Notes: generated by a model not told the origin, from the letters alone. Shown: positions 26,822 through 36,330, counted from the stretch's first letter. The stretch: DNA of 64,000 bases from Symploca sp. SIO3C6 (GCA_010692425.1 JAAHHJ010000008.1:1-64000); one strand, 5' to 3'. Program-made: numbers and translations.

Positions 26822-27985
26822 ATGAAAGCAATGATTCTGGCGGCTGGTAAAGGAACCCGTGTTCGCCCTATAACCTACACCATTCCCAAACCATTGATCC
26901 CCATCCTGCAAAAACCAGTGATGGAATTTCTGCTAGAACTACTAAGACAGCATGGTTTTGATGAAATTGTTGTCAATGTCAGTCACCTTGCCAACGAAAT
27001 TGAAGGCTATTTCCGTGATGGTCAAAAATTCGGCGTTCAAATTGCCTATTCGTTTGAAGGTCGTATTGTTGATGGTCAATTAGTTGGTGAGGCGCTGGGA
27101 TCTGCCGGTGGAATGCGCAAAATCCAAGACTTTTATCCTTTTTTTGACGACACCTTTGTAGTCCTCTGTGGCGATGCTCTGATTGACCTAGACTTGTCAG
27201 AAGCTGTGAAGTGGCACAAAGAAAAGGGAGCCATTGCCACAATTGTTGCTAAACCAGTGCCACGAGAGCAAGTTCCTAGCTATGGCGTCGTCGTCACTGA
27301 CGAAACAGGTAGAGTTAAAAGTTTTCAGGAAAAACCCTCGGTTGAAGAAGCACTAAGTACTAATATCAACACAGGCATTTATATCTTTGAGCCAGAGGTA
27401 TTGGATTATATACCCTCTGGTCAAGAATATGATATCGGTAGTGAACTCTTTCCTAAGCTCGTGGAAATCGGTGCGCCTTTTTATGCAACCTCAATGGATT
27501 TCCAATGGGTTGACATTGGTAAAGTGCCAGACTACTGGCGAGCAGTGCGAGGTGTCTTGCAGGGAGACATCAAGAATGTATCAATTCCAGGTCAACAAGT
27601 TGCTCCAGGGATCTATACTGGCTTGAATGTATCAGTAAATTGGGACAAGGTGGATATTACTGGCCCAGTTTATATTGGCGGTATGACTCATATTGAAGAT
27701 GGAGCAAAGATTGTTGGTCCGACGATGATTGGTCCCAATTGTTGGATTTGTCGTGGAGCAACTGTTGAAAATAGCGTTATCTTTGAGTATTCCCGTTTGG
27801 GAGCGGGAGTGCGATTGGTTGATAAACTAGTGTTTGGACGCTACTGCGTTGATAAGACTGGTGCTACCATTGACGTTCAAGCAGCTGCCCTCGATTGGCT
27901 AATTACCGACACCCGCAGAAGTTTGCCATCTCACGAACCGGCAGAAAGGCAGGCAATTGCAGAGCTGCTCGGCAGTGAGACTTAG
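26822..27985 (+). CDS. Sugar-phosphate nucleotidyltransferase (mannose-1-phosphate guanylyltransferase-like)
   Basis: A 387-residue enzyme joining a sugar 1-phosphate to a nucleoside triphosphate to make an NDP-sugar for glycan synthesis. Seen: a Rossmann-like transferase domain (about 1-235) with the signature MILAAGKGTRVRPITYTIPK, VVLCGDALIDLDL (metal-binding Asp), FQEKPS, NTGIYIFEPEVL and WVDIGKVPDYW; then left-handed beta-helix hexapeptide repeats (about 255-345, VYIGGMTHIEDGAKIVGPTMIG). The layout matches GDP-mannose pyrophosphorylase-like proteins; dTDP- or UDP-glucose activity cannot be excluded. The ATG is preceded by GAGG at suitable spacing. Confidence 0.92.
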   Translation: MKAMILAAGKGTRVRPITYTIPKPLIPILQKPVMEFLLELLRQHGFDEIVVNVSHLANEIEGYFRDGQKFGVQIAYSFEGRIVDGQLVGEALGSAGGMRKIQDFYPFFDDTFVVLCGDALIDLDLSEAVKWHKEKGAIATIVAKPVPREQVPSYGVVVTDETGRVKSFQEKPSVEEALSTNINTGIYIFEPEVLDYIPSGQEYDIGSELFPKLVEIGAPFYATSMDFQWVDIGKVPDYWRAVRGVLQGDIKNVSIPGQQVAPGIYTGLNVSVNWDKVDITGPVYIGGMTHIEDGAKIVGPTMIGPNCWICRGATVENSVIFEYSRLGAGVRLVDKLVFGRYCVDKTGATIDVQAAALDWLITDTRRSLPSHEPAERQAIAELLGSET

Positions 27986-28065
27986 TTTTGGTATGAAATT
28001 TGAAGGTTGGTAGATTATCGACTCTCACCTGCTTGCTGTAGGCTGAGTTAGAATTTCAAACTCAA

Positions 28066-30228
28066 TTAATCTGCTAACTTTCCACTCAAGTAAGTGTAGC
28101 TGTCCAGACTCTTCTCATAGTTTTGCAGAAGCAGTTGAGATTGTGCAAGAGTGATTTGCTCCTCTTGCAGGGCTTGCTCTGCGCGGCGGCGAATATTTTC
28201 TACCAAGTCCTCGGCATCATACTGAACGTAACTGAGGACTTCGGCCGCCGTGTCTCCCTTGACAACCTTTTCAATTTCATAGCCTCTGGGCGTTAATCGG
28301 ATATGGACGGCATTGATCTCACCAAACAGATTGTGTAAATTGCCCATAATCTCTTGGTAGGCACCGCCAAGGAAAAGACCTAAATAATAGGGTTGTTTCG
28401 ATTTTGGATTTTGACTGGTCTCTAGGTTTCCCCTGGGAAATGGGGATTTTTGCTCACAACAGTTGATGATACCAGAACCATTACTCCCTAGTTCCGATTT
28501 TGGCAGGTTTTCCACAACTTCCCGCAGAGGATGCAATTCTAGCACTGATTTGACATCCCGCAGATCGATAAATTGGTCCACCTTACCATCACTATCGCAA
28601 GTAAGATCAGCTAGTATGCCCCTACGGGTTGGTTCTTCATCCAGTCGGTGGATAGGCATAATCGGAAATAACTGGTTAATTGCCCAGGCGTCAGGCACAG
28701 ATTGGAATACAGAAAGGTTAACGTAATAAATTGATGCCATGATTTTTTCGAGATCTTCCAAGTCGTCAGGGACATAGTCCTGAGTCTTGGTAATTTCGAG
28801 AATTTTCTGGCAGCATGCCCAATAGAGTCGTTCGGCTTGAGCACGTTCAGTGATACTGAGGTAGCCAAGACTAAAGAGACTTTTGGCTTCTTGATTAAAC
28901 TGAATGGCGTCGTGATATGCTTCCTGGTAATTATCAACGCTGATTGTATCGTAAATCTCCCCAAGGTTACGGAGAATTAGATGCTCTGTTTCCTGCACTG
29001 GCACAACTGTTTCCGAAGGGATGTCACTGGTACTTAGTACGTTGAAAATCAGCACCGACTGATGGGAAGCAATTGCCCTACCACTCTCACTAATCAGCAC
29101 TGGTGCTGGTATTTTACGCGCCACGCAGGCATCTTTAACAGCAGCAACTATATCATTGGCATAGTTCTGCATATTGTAGTTTTTTGAAGCGTGGAAGTTA
29201 GTTTTGGAGCCATCATAATCTATGGCTAAACCACCCCCGACATCAAGATAGTGCATTTCGGCACCTAAAGCAAAAAGCTCAACATAAATTTGACTGGCTT
29301 CTCGGATCGCATCTTTAATTGCACTGATGGCGGAGATTTGAGAGCCAATGTGAAAATGCAATAACTGTAGGTAACTCAGGTGTCCGGCATCTCGTAACTG
29401 TTCAACGCAGGTAAGTATTTCCGCAATAGTTAGACCAAATTTAGCGCGATCGCCTGTGGATTGACCCCAACGACCAGTACCTGGTGTACTCAGCTTTGCC
29501 CTTAAACCGATTATCGGCTCAATCTCCAGAGCCTGCGCTGCCCTCATTACCAACTGTACTTCTTCCACCTGTTCAATGACAATTACTGGTTTTTGTCCTA
29601 AGCGCTTGGCTAGCAATGCCGTTTCAATGTATTCTCTGTCTTTGTAACCATTGCAAATTAGTAGGGCATCTGGCGTCTTTAAGGTTGCCAGGGCAATCAT
29701 TAATTCAGGTTTAGAACCAACCTCCAAACCAAATTGATAGGGTTGACCAAACTGCACAAGATCCTCAACTAGATGTCGATGCTGATTACACTTAATCGGA
29801 AACACTCCTAGGTAAGTACCGGGGTACTTGTAGCGAACGATCGCTTTGGCAAAACAAGCATGTAACCGTTCGATGCGGTCTGCTAAGATATCAGAAAAGC
29901 GAATTAAAAGTGGTAATCCTAGATTGCGCTGTTTGAGGGCTATAACTAGTTCCAATAAATCTAGTGAGCCGCCGCGATCGCCTTTGGGAGAAACTGTGAC
30001 GTGACCAGCAGCATTTATTGAAAAGTATGGTTCTCCCCAGCCCTCAATTCGATAAAGCTTCTCACTATCCTCAATTGTCCAGGATTTGGATACCTCTGCA
30101 AACTGTTCCTGTTTTTCTGCAAGTGGTGCCTGGTATTGCTTTTCGTCTTGATTGTGATTGCTGATCCCGATTTTCGGCGTTAGCTCTACTCCCATTTTTC
30201 CCCTTTCCATTACTGCGTGCGCTGTCAC
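28066..30228 (-). CDS. speA: Biosynthetic arginine decarboxylase
   Basis: A 720-residue PLP enzyme of the alanine-racemase fold III type, converting arginine to agmatine and CO2 in polyamine synthesis. Seen: the PLP lysine Lys146 in GVFPIKCNQH, substrate and cofactor motifs GLEVGSKPEL, LQLLHFHIGSQIS, YLDVGGGLAIDYDGS, and SESGRAIASHQS, then the C-terminal barrel with LFLGGAYQEIMGNLHNLFG. Between about residues 598 and 628 there is a polar segment around KSPFPRGNLETSQ that looks like a species-specific insertion just before the conserved PYYLGLFL. The rest is normal for cyanobacterial SpeA. Confidence 0.96.
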   Translation of the reverse strand: MTAHAVMERGKMGVELTPKIGISNHNQDEKQYQAPLAEKQEQFAEVSKSWTIEDSEKLYRIEGWGEPYFSINAAGHVTVSPKGDRGGSLDLLELVIALKQRNLGLPLLIRFSDILADRIERLHACFAKAIVRYKYPGTYLGVFPIKCNQHRHLVEDLVQFGQPYQFGLEVGSKPELMIALATLKTPDALLICNGYKDREYIETALLAKRLGQKPVIVIEQVEEVQLVMRAAQALEIEPIIGLRAKLSTPGTGRWGQSTGDRAKFGLTIAEILTCVEQLRDAGHLSYLQLLHFHIGSQISAISAIKDAIREASQIYVELFALGAEMHYLDVGGGLAIDYDGSKTNFHASKNYNMQNYANDIVAAVKDACVARKIPAPVLISESGRAIASHQSVLIFNVLSTSDIPSETVVPVQETEHLILRNLGEIYDTISVDNYQEAYHDAIQFNQEAKSLFSLGYLSITERAQAERLYWACCQKILEITKTQDYVPDDLEDLEKIMASIYYVNLSVFQSVPDAWAINQLFPIMPIHRLDEEPTRRGILADLTCDSDGKVDQFIDLRDVKSVLELHPLREVVENLPKSELGSNGSGIINCCEQKSPFPRGNLETSQNPKSKQPYYLGLFLGGAYQEIMGNLHNLFGEINAVHIRLTPRGYEIEKVVKGDTAAEVLSYVQYDAEDLVENIRRRAEQALQEEQITLAQSQLLLQNYEKSLDSYTYLSGKLAD

Positions 30229-30495
30229 TGTAGCGCATCCGCAATAGTTGTCAAGAGCAGACAGAAGATGTTAAACATTCTCAATTAAACAATAGTACCA
30301 CCAAAGATGTAAGTAAATTTCTTCCTTCTCTGAAAATCCTCTTAAGAAGGGTTTGATCACAGAGTTTCTGATAGAAACTCACAAACTTAGCCCAAGTGGG
30401 AAAAATTTGTCACATATAGCACTTAGGCAGTGAAATCAAAAATCAAGGGTTTCAGTTATGGGGAACTCTTAACAGGGAATTGCAGGAATTTTATT

Positions 30496-30525
30496 TATAG
30501 CAGTTTTCACTTGGGTGAAGTACAA
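30496..30525. repeat. Dispersed repeat TATAGCAGTTTTCACTTGGG, copy A
   Basis: The 30 bases here, ending GGGTGAAGTACAA, match the reverse complement of 51792-51821 except for a few internal changes. Both start TATAGC, like the MITE-like ends, so this may be the end of another small element family. Confidence 0.6.
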
Positions 30526-30603
30526 CGCCTCTGAGTTTTTTGACCAAGGTTTTTGACCAAGGAATTATATTAAGGGCAGCCCAAAAGAATAATTTCCCCT
30601 TGT

Positions 30604-30661
30604 CTCCCCATCTCCCCATCTCCCCATCTCCCCATCTCCCCATCTCCCCATCTCCCCATCT
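30604..30661. repeat. STRR, octamer CTCCCCAT
   Basis: About seven nearly perfect head-to-tail 8-bp copies upstream of the hypothetical membrane protein. Confidence 0.95.
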
Positions 30662-30829
30662 TTATTCAAAGCTTTGTCATGGTATAATTCAATCTGGTTA
30701 TAGACATATGTCCTTTGTAAGAGCGACTATTGGTTAAAGGACTTTAAATTTCCAGAAGTTAACGGCTTTTTGGGCTCCTATTGTTAATTGTTCGCGTTTT
30801 GAATTTTGTCGTGACTGTTAAAGGCGTCG

Positions 30830-31606
30830 ATGCTCAACCCCTCAGATAATCATCTAGACCAGCAAAATCGTCTACAGCCTCTAAAACAGCTGATCAATCG
30901 CCATCCGATCGCCTTTTGGAGTGGTCTGTGGGCGTTTTTGGTATTGGTTGGCAGTGTGGCAGCAATTGGTCTGATCAAGCCTGGTCCAATAGAAAAACCG
31001 ATTATTAAGGAAGCTTCTAAATCAACACCCCCTTTCACAGCAATTCGGCAATCAGAGACAAAAGGAGATTTGTCAGTGTCCTTGTTGGGTACTCTTACCC
31101 TAGGCTGCGCAGGGGTTTCTTTATTGATGATTCAAGCGTTGAAACAATCAAGCCAGCGTCGGAAAAACTCAGCAGAGTTCAAGCAAACGCCTACAAAGCA
31201 CAAACCTAAAAAAAATAGGGAACAACAGAGCACATTAGGGATACCGAGACAAATTCAAATTAGGGAAAAGAGGAAATCTTACAGTCGAGTTACAGAAAAT
31301 CTTCCCTTGGTCTCACCTTTACCCCTTCACTCTGTTCCTCCCTATGGAAGCAAAGCTTCTCCTCCTGTGCAAAAACAACGGCTGGGTTTCTCTAAAAAGC
31401 GCAGCCCAGTTCCTGGAAAACCTCAAAAAGCTTCAAAACAGCCTGCATTTGAGACTATAGTACCTACAGCAGATAAACGACTACCTCAGGTAACAGTTTT
31501 ACCGCCTGAGCCAAGCTATCCCCTAGATGTGAAGGAAGAAAAACTTGTCGATTTGATGGATTTGCGCAAGCGTCGTTCTCTGACGTCCATAATGCGTGGC
31601 GATTAG
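30830..31606 (+). CDS. Hypothetical protein with two membrane segments
   Basis: A 258-residue protein I do not recognise. Seen: two hydrophobic segments (about 28-50, FWSGLWAFLVLVGSVAAIGL, and about 83-105, LSVSLLGTLTLGCAGVSLLM), then a long basic, proline- and lysine-rich, probably disordered tail (about 108-215) and a conserved-looking C-terminal motif EEKLVDLMDLRKRRSLTSI. It is probably an inner-membrane or thylakoid protein with a large cytoplasmic tail. Codon use and length look like a real gene. Start is the ATG at 30830. Confidence 0.7.
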   Translation: MLNPSDNHLDQQNRLQPLKQLINRHPIAFWSGLWAFLVLVGSVAAIGLIKPGPIEKPIIKEASKSTPPFTAIRQSETKGDLSVSLLGTLTLGCAGVSLLMIQALKQSSQRRKNSAEFKQTPTKHKPKKNREQQSTLGIPRQIQIREKRKSYSRVTENLPLVSPLPLHSVPPYGSKASPPVQKQRLGFSKKRSPVPGKPQKASKQPAFETIVPTADKRLPQVTVLPPEPSYPLDVKEEKLVDLMDLRKRRSLTSIMRGD

Positions 31607-31962
31607 CTAAAATAAATAAACCCCCTGCAAGAGCTGAGGAAGGGGATTGCTGCTTGGATAGGTTCAACTACTGTTTCCTATTCTCTCTTAACTTATCAAA
31701 AATTTCCCTTAATTCTTCTTCTTGATGAGTAACGAGGTAATCATCAAGCTAATCACAACTCTGTTTCCCTAAATCATCTAAATCAAAATTCCATCGTGTC
31801 GTCCCAACTAGCAGAAGCGATGGTTTTACAGTCTCGGCTAAAGGCAACGCTTTGGACATTATCGCTATGCCCGGTGAGGGTGTACAGTTCCTTACCTACT
31901 GGCTATATATTTTTTTTAAGTAAAATGTAAAGACTCAATAGCCCGGGGATTATGGAAGGAAT
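31607..31962. other. Intergenic interval with WD40 relic
   Basis: This is the 356-base gap between the hypothetical membrane protein and miaE. It contains the minus-strand WD40 relic at 31783-31905; nothing else is recognised. Confidence 0.6.
31783..31905 (-). pseudogene. Relic of one WD40 repeat
   Basis: The minus strand reads PVGKELYTLTGHSDNVQSVA, then FSRDCKTIASASWDDTMEF and a TGA. This is a textbook cyanobacterial WD40 repeat (GH dipeptide, SVAFS.D.KT.ASAS.D). It is preceded by a stop codon and followed by stops, so only about one repeat of a formerly much longer WD40 protein survives. Confidence 0.75.
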
Positions 31963-32616
31963 GTGAGTCGGTTGCATTCTGAATTATTCAAAACTAAGTT
32001 GATTTCACCAAAAACTGTGTCTTTTTCTAGAAAACCACTTATTAATACCCTCAAGAAACCCACTAGCTGGGCTTGGGTGGAGCAAGTAATGGCCAACCTA
32101 GATACTATTCTACTAGACCATTCCCATTGTGAGCGCAAGGCTGCTGGTGTAGCCTTGAACCTAATGTTTCGCTACCCTTCCTATACTAGACTAGTACGCC
32201 AGTTGACAGCAATTGCTCGTGAGGAACTAGAACATTTTGAGCTGGTTAATCAGTGGCTGGAGAAACGGGGCATTCCCTTAGCTCCCCTCTCTTCTCCTCC
32301 CTATGGAGCTTTGTTGAAAGCTGAGATTCGCCGAGATGAACCAGAACGTTTGTTGGATTCTTTGCTAGTTTCTAGTTTAATTGAGGCTCGCTCTCACGAG
32401 CGCTTGGGATTACTGGCAACTCACTGTCAAGATCGAGACTTAGCTGATTTTTATCAGAGCTTGATGGCGTCTGAAGCCCGTCATTATGGGGTTTACTGGG
32501 TATTGGCTGATACCTATTTTGAGCCGGATGTGGTTACTGAGCGTTTAGAAGAGTTAGCAATTAAAGAAAGTGAATTCTTGGCACATTTGCACCCAGAGCC
32601 GAGGATTCACAGTTAA
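31963..32616 (+). CDS. miaE: tRNA-(ms2io6A37) hydroxylase
   Basis: A 217-residue di-iron monooxygenase that hydroxylates the isopentenyl group of ms2i6A at tRNA position 37. Seen: a ferritin-like four-helix bundle with iron ligands in DHSHCERKAAGVAL, the EELEHFELV motif, VSSLIEARSHERLGLL, and SEARHYGVYW. The length is typical. The first in-frame start is GTG at 31963, only 2 bases after GGAAGGA; TTG at 31972 has better spacing (11 bases), so the exact start is open. It is one of the less common tRNA-modification enzymes in cyanobacteria and needs molecular oxygen. Confidence 0.93.
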   Translation: MSRLHSELFKTKLISPKTVSFSRKPLINTLKKPTSWAWVEQVMANLDTILLDHSHCERKAAGVALNLMFRYPSYTRLVRQLTAIAREELEHFELVNQWLEKRGIPLAPLSSPPYGALLKAEIRRDEPERLLDSLLVSSLIEARSHERLGLLATHCQDRDLADFYQSLMASEARHYGVYWVLADTYFEPDVVTERLEELAIKESEFLAHLHPEPRIHS

Positions 32617-32687
32617 GTAGCTTTGCCTTGGAGAGGGGGAGAGGGGGAGAAGGATTGAGGACAATAGCTTGTTTAAGATCATAGCCG

Positions 32688-33179
32688 ATGAATAATTGGG
32701 AAATTCAATTCTATGAGTTTCTAATTCGTGGTTGGAAGCCTAAGGATCGAGAGGCTACGGCGGCGATAATTAGGGATGTACTTGCTGAATATGGTTTGCC
32801 TTGGGAACCAACATTGGCAGATAGGGATGTTATGGAGGTGGAAGCTTTTTACTGGCAAGTGGGGGGAGAATTTTGGGTGATTGAACAGGAGGGGCAGCTT
32901 GTTGGTACTGCTGCTTATTATCCAACTACTCGGGGTCAAAAGGCTGTGGAAATTCGCAAAATGTATCTGTTGCCGATTGCTAGAGGAAAGGGTTTGGGGA
33001 AGTTTTGTTTACAACAACTAGAGAGGGTAATTACTCAGAGTGGTTTTCAGACAATTTGGCTAGAAACTGCTAGTGTTCTGAAGGAAGCGATTAAACTCTA
33101 TGAGAGTAGTGGCTATCAACCAACAACTGGTGTGGAGACAAAACGGTGCGATCGCATTTATTTTAAATCCCTATTTTAA
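32688..33179 (+). CDS. GNAT-family N-acetyltransferase
   Basis: A 163-residue acetyltransferase. Seen: the acetyl-CoA-binding signature around IARGKGLGKFCLQQL (motif A, Q/RxxGxG/A) after the strand KMYLLP, the central VGTAAYYP strand, and the C-terminal LYESSGYQPTTG typical of GNAT enzymes. The substrate is unknown. It follows miaE by 71 bases and precedes a membrane protein by 36 bases, so a small operon is possible. A G-rich short repeat (GGAGAGGGGGAGAGG) lies in the gap before it. Confidence 0.88.
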   Translation: MNNWEIQFYEFLIRGWKPKDREATAAIIRDVLAEYGLPWEPTLADRDVMEVEAFYWQVGGEFWVIEQEGQLVGTAAYYPTTRGQKAVEIRKMYLLPIARGKGLGKFCLQQLERVITQSGFQTIWLETASVLKEAIKLYESSGYQPTTGVETKRCDRIYFKSLF

Positions 33180-33215
33180 AGGTAAAATCTATATTTATTC
33201 TCTGGCTATTTTTTT

Positions 33216-33656
33216 ATGTCTTTAGAGTCATTTGAAACCAAGGATTCACAAAGTAGTAATTCGCTGTGGGGATATTGGCAACAGACATTTAATCGACCTT
33301 GGATGGGGGTTTATCTAAGAGTTTTGAGCATCATTGTTGCTTATAGTGCCTTGGTTCATGGTGCTAATTTAGCAGGATTTGGGGAAAAGCATTGGAGTGA
33401 CATGCCCTTAACTTGGAAAGTTGGGGATATAGTTTATGCGATTGTTGATACGGTTGCAGCTATTGGACTGTGGAAAAGAACTGTTTGGGGTGTTGTTTGC
33501 ATGCTGGTTGGGGTTTTATCCCAGTTCATTATATATACAGTCTTTATCGAATATTTTGCTTTTACAAGCCAACAGAGACAGACTATTAATATTCTTTTAG
33601 TGGAGGAGGTGGTTTTACTTCTGGTGTTTCTTGTTTTATTAATTGGTAAAAAATAA
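33216..33656 (+). CDS. Four-helix membrane protein of unknown function
   Basis: A 146-residue integral membrane protein. Seen: four hydrophobic segments (about 30-50, 68-88, 92-113, 122-143) and a short polar N-terminus. The sequence resembles small DoxX-like or DUF-type four-helix proteins, but I do not recognise the family firmly. It lies 36 bases after the GNAT gene on the same strand, so it is probably cotranscribed. No catalytic motif is visible. Confidence 0.75.
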   Translation: MSLESFETKDSQSSNSLWGYWQQTFNRPWMGVYLRVLSIIVAYSALVHGANLAGFGEKHWSDMPLTWKVGDIVYAIVDTVAAIGLWKRTVWGVVCMLVGVLSQFIIYTVFIEYFAFTSQQRQTINILLVEEVVLLLVFLVLLIGKK

Positions 33657-33710
33657 ACATTACTTATTTTATGTTTATGCACCGCAAGTGACGGTGGGGT
33701 ATTTAACCCA

Positions 33711-33810
33711 TATAGCGCTACGCGCAAGGCAGAAGGCAGAAGGCAGAAGGGGTGAATTTGAAAAAGTTCTAGCGATTTAGCTTGTCCTAACCTTAATACG
33801 TACTGCTATA
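33711..33810. mobile_element. MITE-like element, copy 2
   Basis: A 100-bp element with the same ends as copy 1 (TATAGCGCTACGCGCAAGG and AATACGTACTGCTATA). From the GTTCTAGCGATTTAGC segment to the right end it is identical to copy 1. The interior differs: it carries three GCAGAAG units instead of the GGCTCCAGGGCAGA units, so internal repeat number varies between copies. Confidence 0.75.
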
Positions 33811-33963
33811 TTAATTTCAGTAAAATCTTTACAGATTTCTTCAGATTAAAAATAAGGGGTAATTATATCCTGATTTTGCCTCAGTTTTTGCCGAATAAAT
33901 CACCAGTGTTGGAGCCTAATTTTATGAAAAAATTGGCGGCTTACTGTTTCATATTGCTTTCCC

Positions 33964-34022
33964 AATGAACAATCAACAATGAACTATGAACAGTTTATAG
34001 GCTAATGAACAATGAACAAAGG
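33964..34022. repeat. STRR-like ATGAACA heptamers
   Basis: Two short tracts of ATGAACA/ATCAACA/ATGAACT units. The same units occur at 53160-53248 and at the start of the cheW-like gene at 62553. Confidence 0.7.
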
Positions 34023-34048
34023 ACAAGCAACAAATATTATTGTTGTCA

Positions 34049-34081
34049 TTTATTACTTATTACTTATTACTTATTACTTAA
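34049..34081. repeat. STRR, heptamer TTACTTA
   Basis: Between four and five 7-bp copies upstream of the Omp85 gene. Confidence 0.9.
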
Positions 34082-34238
34082 AGCCAGACCATTCATAGCA
34101 TCCTTCTTTCAATGTCAAATAGTAGTAGTGTGGCAGATAGAAATGTGGCACAGCCCGTGGAACCCAGTTACAAACTCCAAAGTCACTTGAAACACAAGCC
34201 CAGTAACTAAGAAATTACTATCTGTCGAGGCTATTGTC

Positions 34239-36296
34239 ATGCTCAATAAAACTCTGGTCATTTCTAGTTTGAGTATCCTCGCAGTCGGTGAGTTAACCCA
34301 AGAAGCAATAGCTTCTCCTGTGATAGATACCTCCACAGCAAAACCGACAGCGAGAAACTATGTTGTTCCAGCTCAAGCTATCTCAACAACACCATCAGTG
34401 GTGGCAGTTACCCCACCGGAAGCCGTTGTTGCCCAGCCAGAGTTTGTTGAGTCAACTGGAGTTCGTGAACAAAGGAATAGGGAAGTAGAAAAGGATAATT
34501 TAAATAGTACCCCCGTTCCTGAAGAAACACTCTCTTCCTCTTCTTCAACTAAAATTGCTGCTGTTTTAGATAGTATTAAGGATCAAGATTTAGCAGTTAC
34601 TGCCACCGATGTTAAGGTAGTTGGAGTAACTGAGGAATTACAACCAATTGTTTTGAGAGCAATTGGCACTCGCCCTGGCAGTGCTACCAGTCAAAGCCAA
34701 CTGGCAAGTGATATTGAGGCAATTTTGAATACTGGTTTCTTTGCCGATGCCCGTGTGACTCATAATAGTAACCAAGATGGCTGGGATGTAGTCTATGAAG
34801 TGGAGCCAATAGTGATGCAATCGCTGCAACTTATTGGTAATCAGGTTCTTACTTCAGAGGTGGCTAATGAGTTTTTAAAATCTCAATTAGGAGCGCCTGT
34901 TAGTCCTGTTACCTTGCGCCAAAGTCTACAAAAACTAGAGCAATGGTACGCTGACAATGGCTATGTACTAGCACAGGTGTTAGACGTACAGTCAAGACCC
35001 GATGGTGTAGTTACCATTGAAGTGGCTGAGGGTATCGTTAAGGATATCAATTTCCGCTTCCTAGATCAAGACGGTGATCCCACTAAGGGGCGTACCCGCG
35101 AAGACTTCATCACTAGTGAGTTAAAGCTGCAACCAGGTGAGGTCTTCAGCGCGGAGATAGCGCGTCAAGACTTGCAGAAACTGTATCGCTCAGGGCTATT
35201 TGAAACAGTAGATATTTCCCTTGATGGCAATGCTAGCAACGTTGATGTTACTTACGAACTCAGTGAGCGACAATCCCGTGGCGTTAATCTTGGTGCTGGC
35301 TATAGTAATGATAGTGGTCTTTTTGGTACTCTGAGCTATCAAGACCAAAATTTTAGTGGTCTTAATCAGAAGTTAGGATTAGATGTGCAGGTAGGTTCAG
35401 GGGACGTGCAGTTTGGAGGTAACTACACTAACCCCTATCGTGCCAGCAATCCAGGTAAACTTGGTTATAATCTCAACGCTTTTCGCCGTCGTGGTCTATC
35501 AAGAACTTTCGATGGTGATGTAGAGTTAGCTAATGGAGACCAACCCCGTGAAGGCAAATTTGGCGGCGGCATTGCTTTTACACGTCCTTTGAATCAATGG
35601 GATGCTTCCTTTGGTTTAGACTACACCCGCACCAGCATCCGTGATGGAGATGGTGAGATTACCCCATTTGATGAATTTGGTAATCCCCTTGCCTTTAGTG
35701 AAACTGGTATTGACGATTTAGTTACTATTAACGCTGGTTTAAAAACGGATAGACGGGACAATCCTGTTAATCCCACCCAAGGCTCCCTGCTCAGCTTTAA
35801 TACTGAACAGTCTGTGCCAATTGGTAGTGGTAGTATTTTAATGAACCGACTACAGGCAAACTATTCTTTATACGAACCCATAAGGTTATTTGGCTCTGAA
35901 AAACCAGAAGTGCTAGCATTTAATCTCCAAGCTGGCACCACGATTGGTGATTTACCACCCTACCGGGCTTTTAATCTAGGCGGTATCAATTCTGTACGGG
36001 GTTATGGTAGTGGTGATGTTGGCAGTGGTCGCTCTTTTGTCTCAGCATCAGCAGAGTATCGTGTCCCTGTCTATAAACCCTTAAGTGCTGTTGTTTTTGC
36101 TGACTTTGCCTCTGATTTAGGCTCTGGTGATACAGTGCCAGGAGAACCTGGAGTAGTGCGAGATAAGCCAGGAACAGGTTTTGGTTATGGTGCCGGTTTG
36201 CGTTTAAATTCGCCACTGGGAATCCTGCGAGCAGATTACGCTTTCAATGATGAGGGTAATGGTAAACTGCAGTTTGGTATTGGGCAGAGGTTTTGA
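34239..36296 (+). CDS. Omp85/BamA-type outer membrane protein
   Basis: A 685-residue beta-barrel assembly or protein-translocating porin of the BamA/Toc75 family. Seen: a signal peptide (about 1-26), a proline- and serine-rich linker (about 30-115) typical of cyanobacterial Omp85, three POTRA-like domains (about 120-345; e.g. LQLIGNQVLTSEVANEFL and KDINFRFLDQDG), and a surface-antigen barrel (about 350-685) with the diagnostic INSVRGYGSG (VRGY/F) motif and a C-terminal aromatic residue (IGQRF). It either assembles outer-membrane proteins or translocates partners. The genome neighbourhood (TolC, MacA-like, TPS-domain protein) is an envelope-export block, but this protein looks BamA-like more than FhaC-like. 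Confidence 0.9.
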   Translation: MLNKTLVISSLSILAVGELTQEAIASPVIDTSTAKPTARNYVVPAQAISTTPSVVAVTPPEAVVAQPEFVESTGVREQRNREVEKDNLNSTPVPEETLSSSSSTKIAAVLDSIKDQDLAVTATDVKVVGVTEELQPIVLRAIGTRPGSATSQSQLASDIEAILNTGFFADARVTHNSNQDGWDVVYEVEPIVMQSLQLIGNQVLTSEVANEFLKSQLGAPVSPVTLRQSLQKLEQWYADNGYVLAQVLDVQSRPDGVVTIEVAEGIVKDINFRFLDQDGDPTKGRTREDFITSELKLQPGEVFSAEIARQDLQKLYRSGLFETVDISLDGNASNVDVTYELSERQSRGVNLGAGYSNDSGLFGTLSYQDQNFSGLNQKLGLDVQVGSGDVQFGGNYTNPYRASNPGKLGYNLNAFRRRGLSRTFDGDVELANGDQPREGKFGGGIAFTRPLNQWDASFGLDYTRTSIRDGDGEITPFDEFGNPLAFSETGIDDLVTINAGLKTDRRDNPVNPTQGSLLSFNTEQSVPIGSGSILMNRLQANYSLYEPIRLFGSEKPEVLAFNLQAGTTIGDLPPYRAFNLGGINSVRGYGSGDVGSGRSFVSASAEYRVPVYKPLSAVVFADFASDLGSGDTVPGEPGVVRDKPGTGFGYGAGLRLNSPLGILRADYAFNDEGNGKLQFGIGQRF

Positions 36297-36312
36297 TACC
36301 GAATAAAATCTT

Positions 36313-36330
36313 CTCCCCATCTCCCCATCT
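36313..36330. repeat. Short CTCCCCAT tract
   Basis: Two units of the octamer between the convergent Omp85 and TolC-type genes. Confidence 0.7.

Larger units (their letters stand above)
30229..30829. other. Intergenic interval with dispersed repeat and STRR
   Basis: The interval is 601 bases long. It holds the dispersed repeat end at 30496-30525, a direct repeat of TTTTTGACCAAGG at 30536-30562, and the CTCCCCAT array at 30604-30661. No gene is credible in it. Confidence 0.6.
33657..34238. other. Repeat-rich interval upstream of the Omp85 gene
   Basis: The interval is 582 bases long. It contains the MITE-like copy at 33711-33810, ATGAACA-type heptamer tracts at about 33964-34022 and the TTACTTA array at 34049-34081. 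No credible gene is seen. Confidence 0.7.

Noticed and set aside
30540-30737. 65-residue open frame
   Set aside because: Its middle is a translated CTCCCCAT array (SPSPHLPI repeats); no support as a gene.
34005-34190. 61-residue open frame before the Omp85 gene
   Set aside because: Its first part is translated STRR sequence, and no domain or ribosome-binding site is visible.
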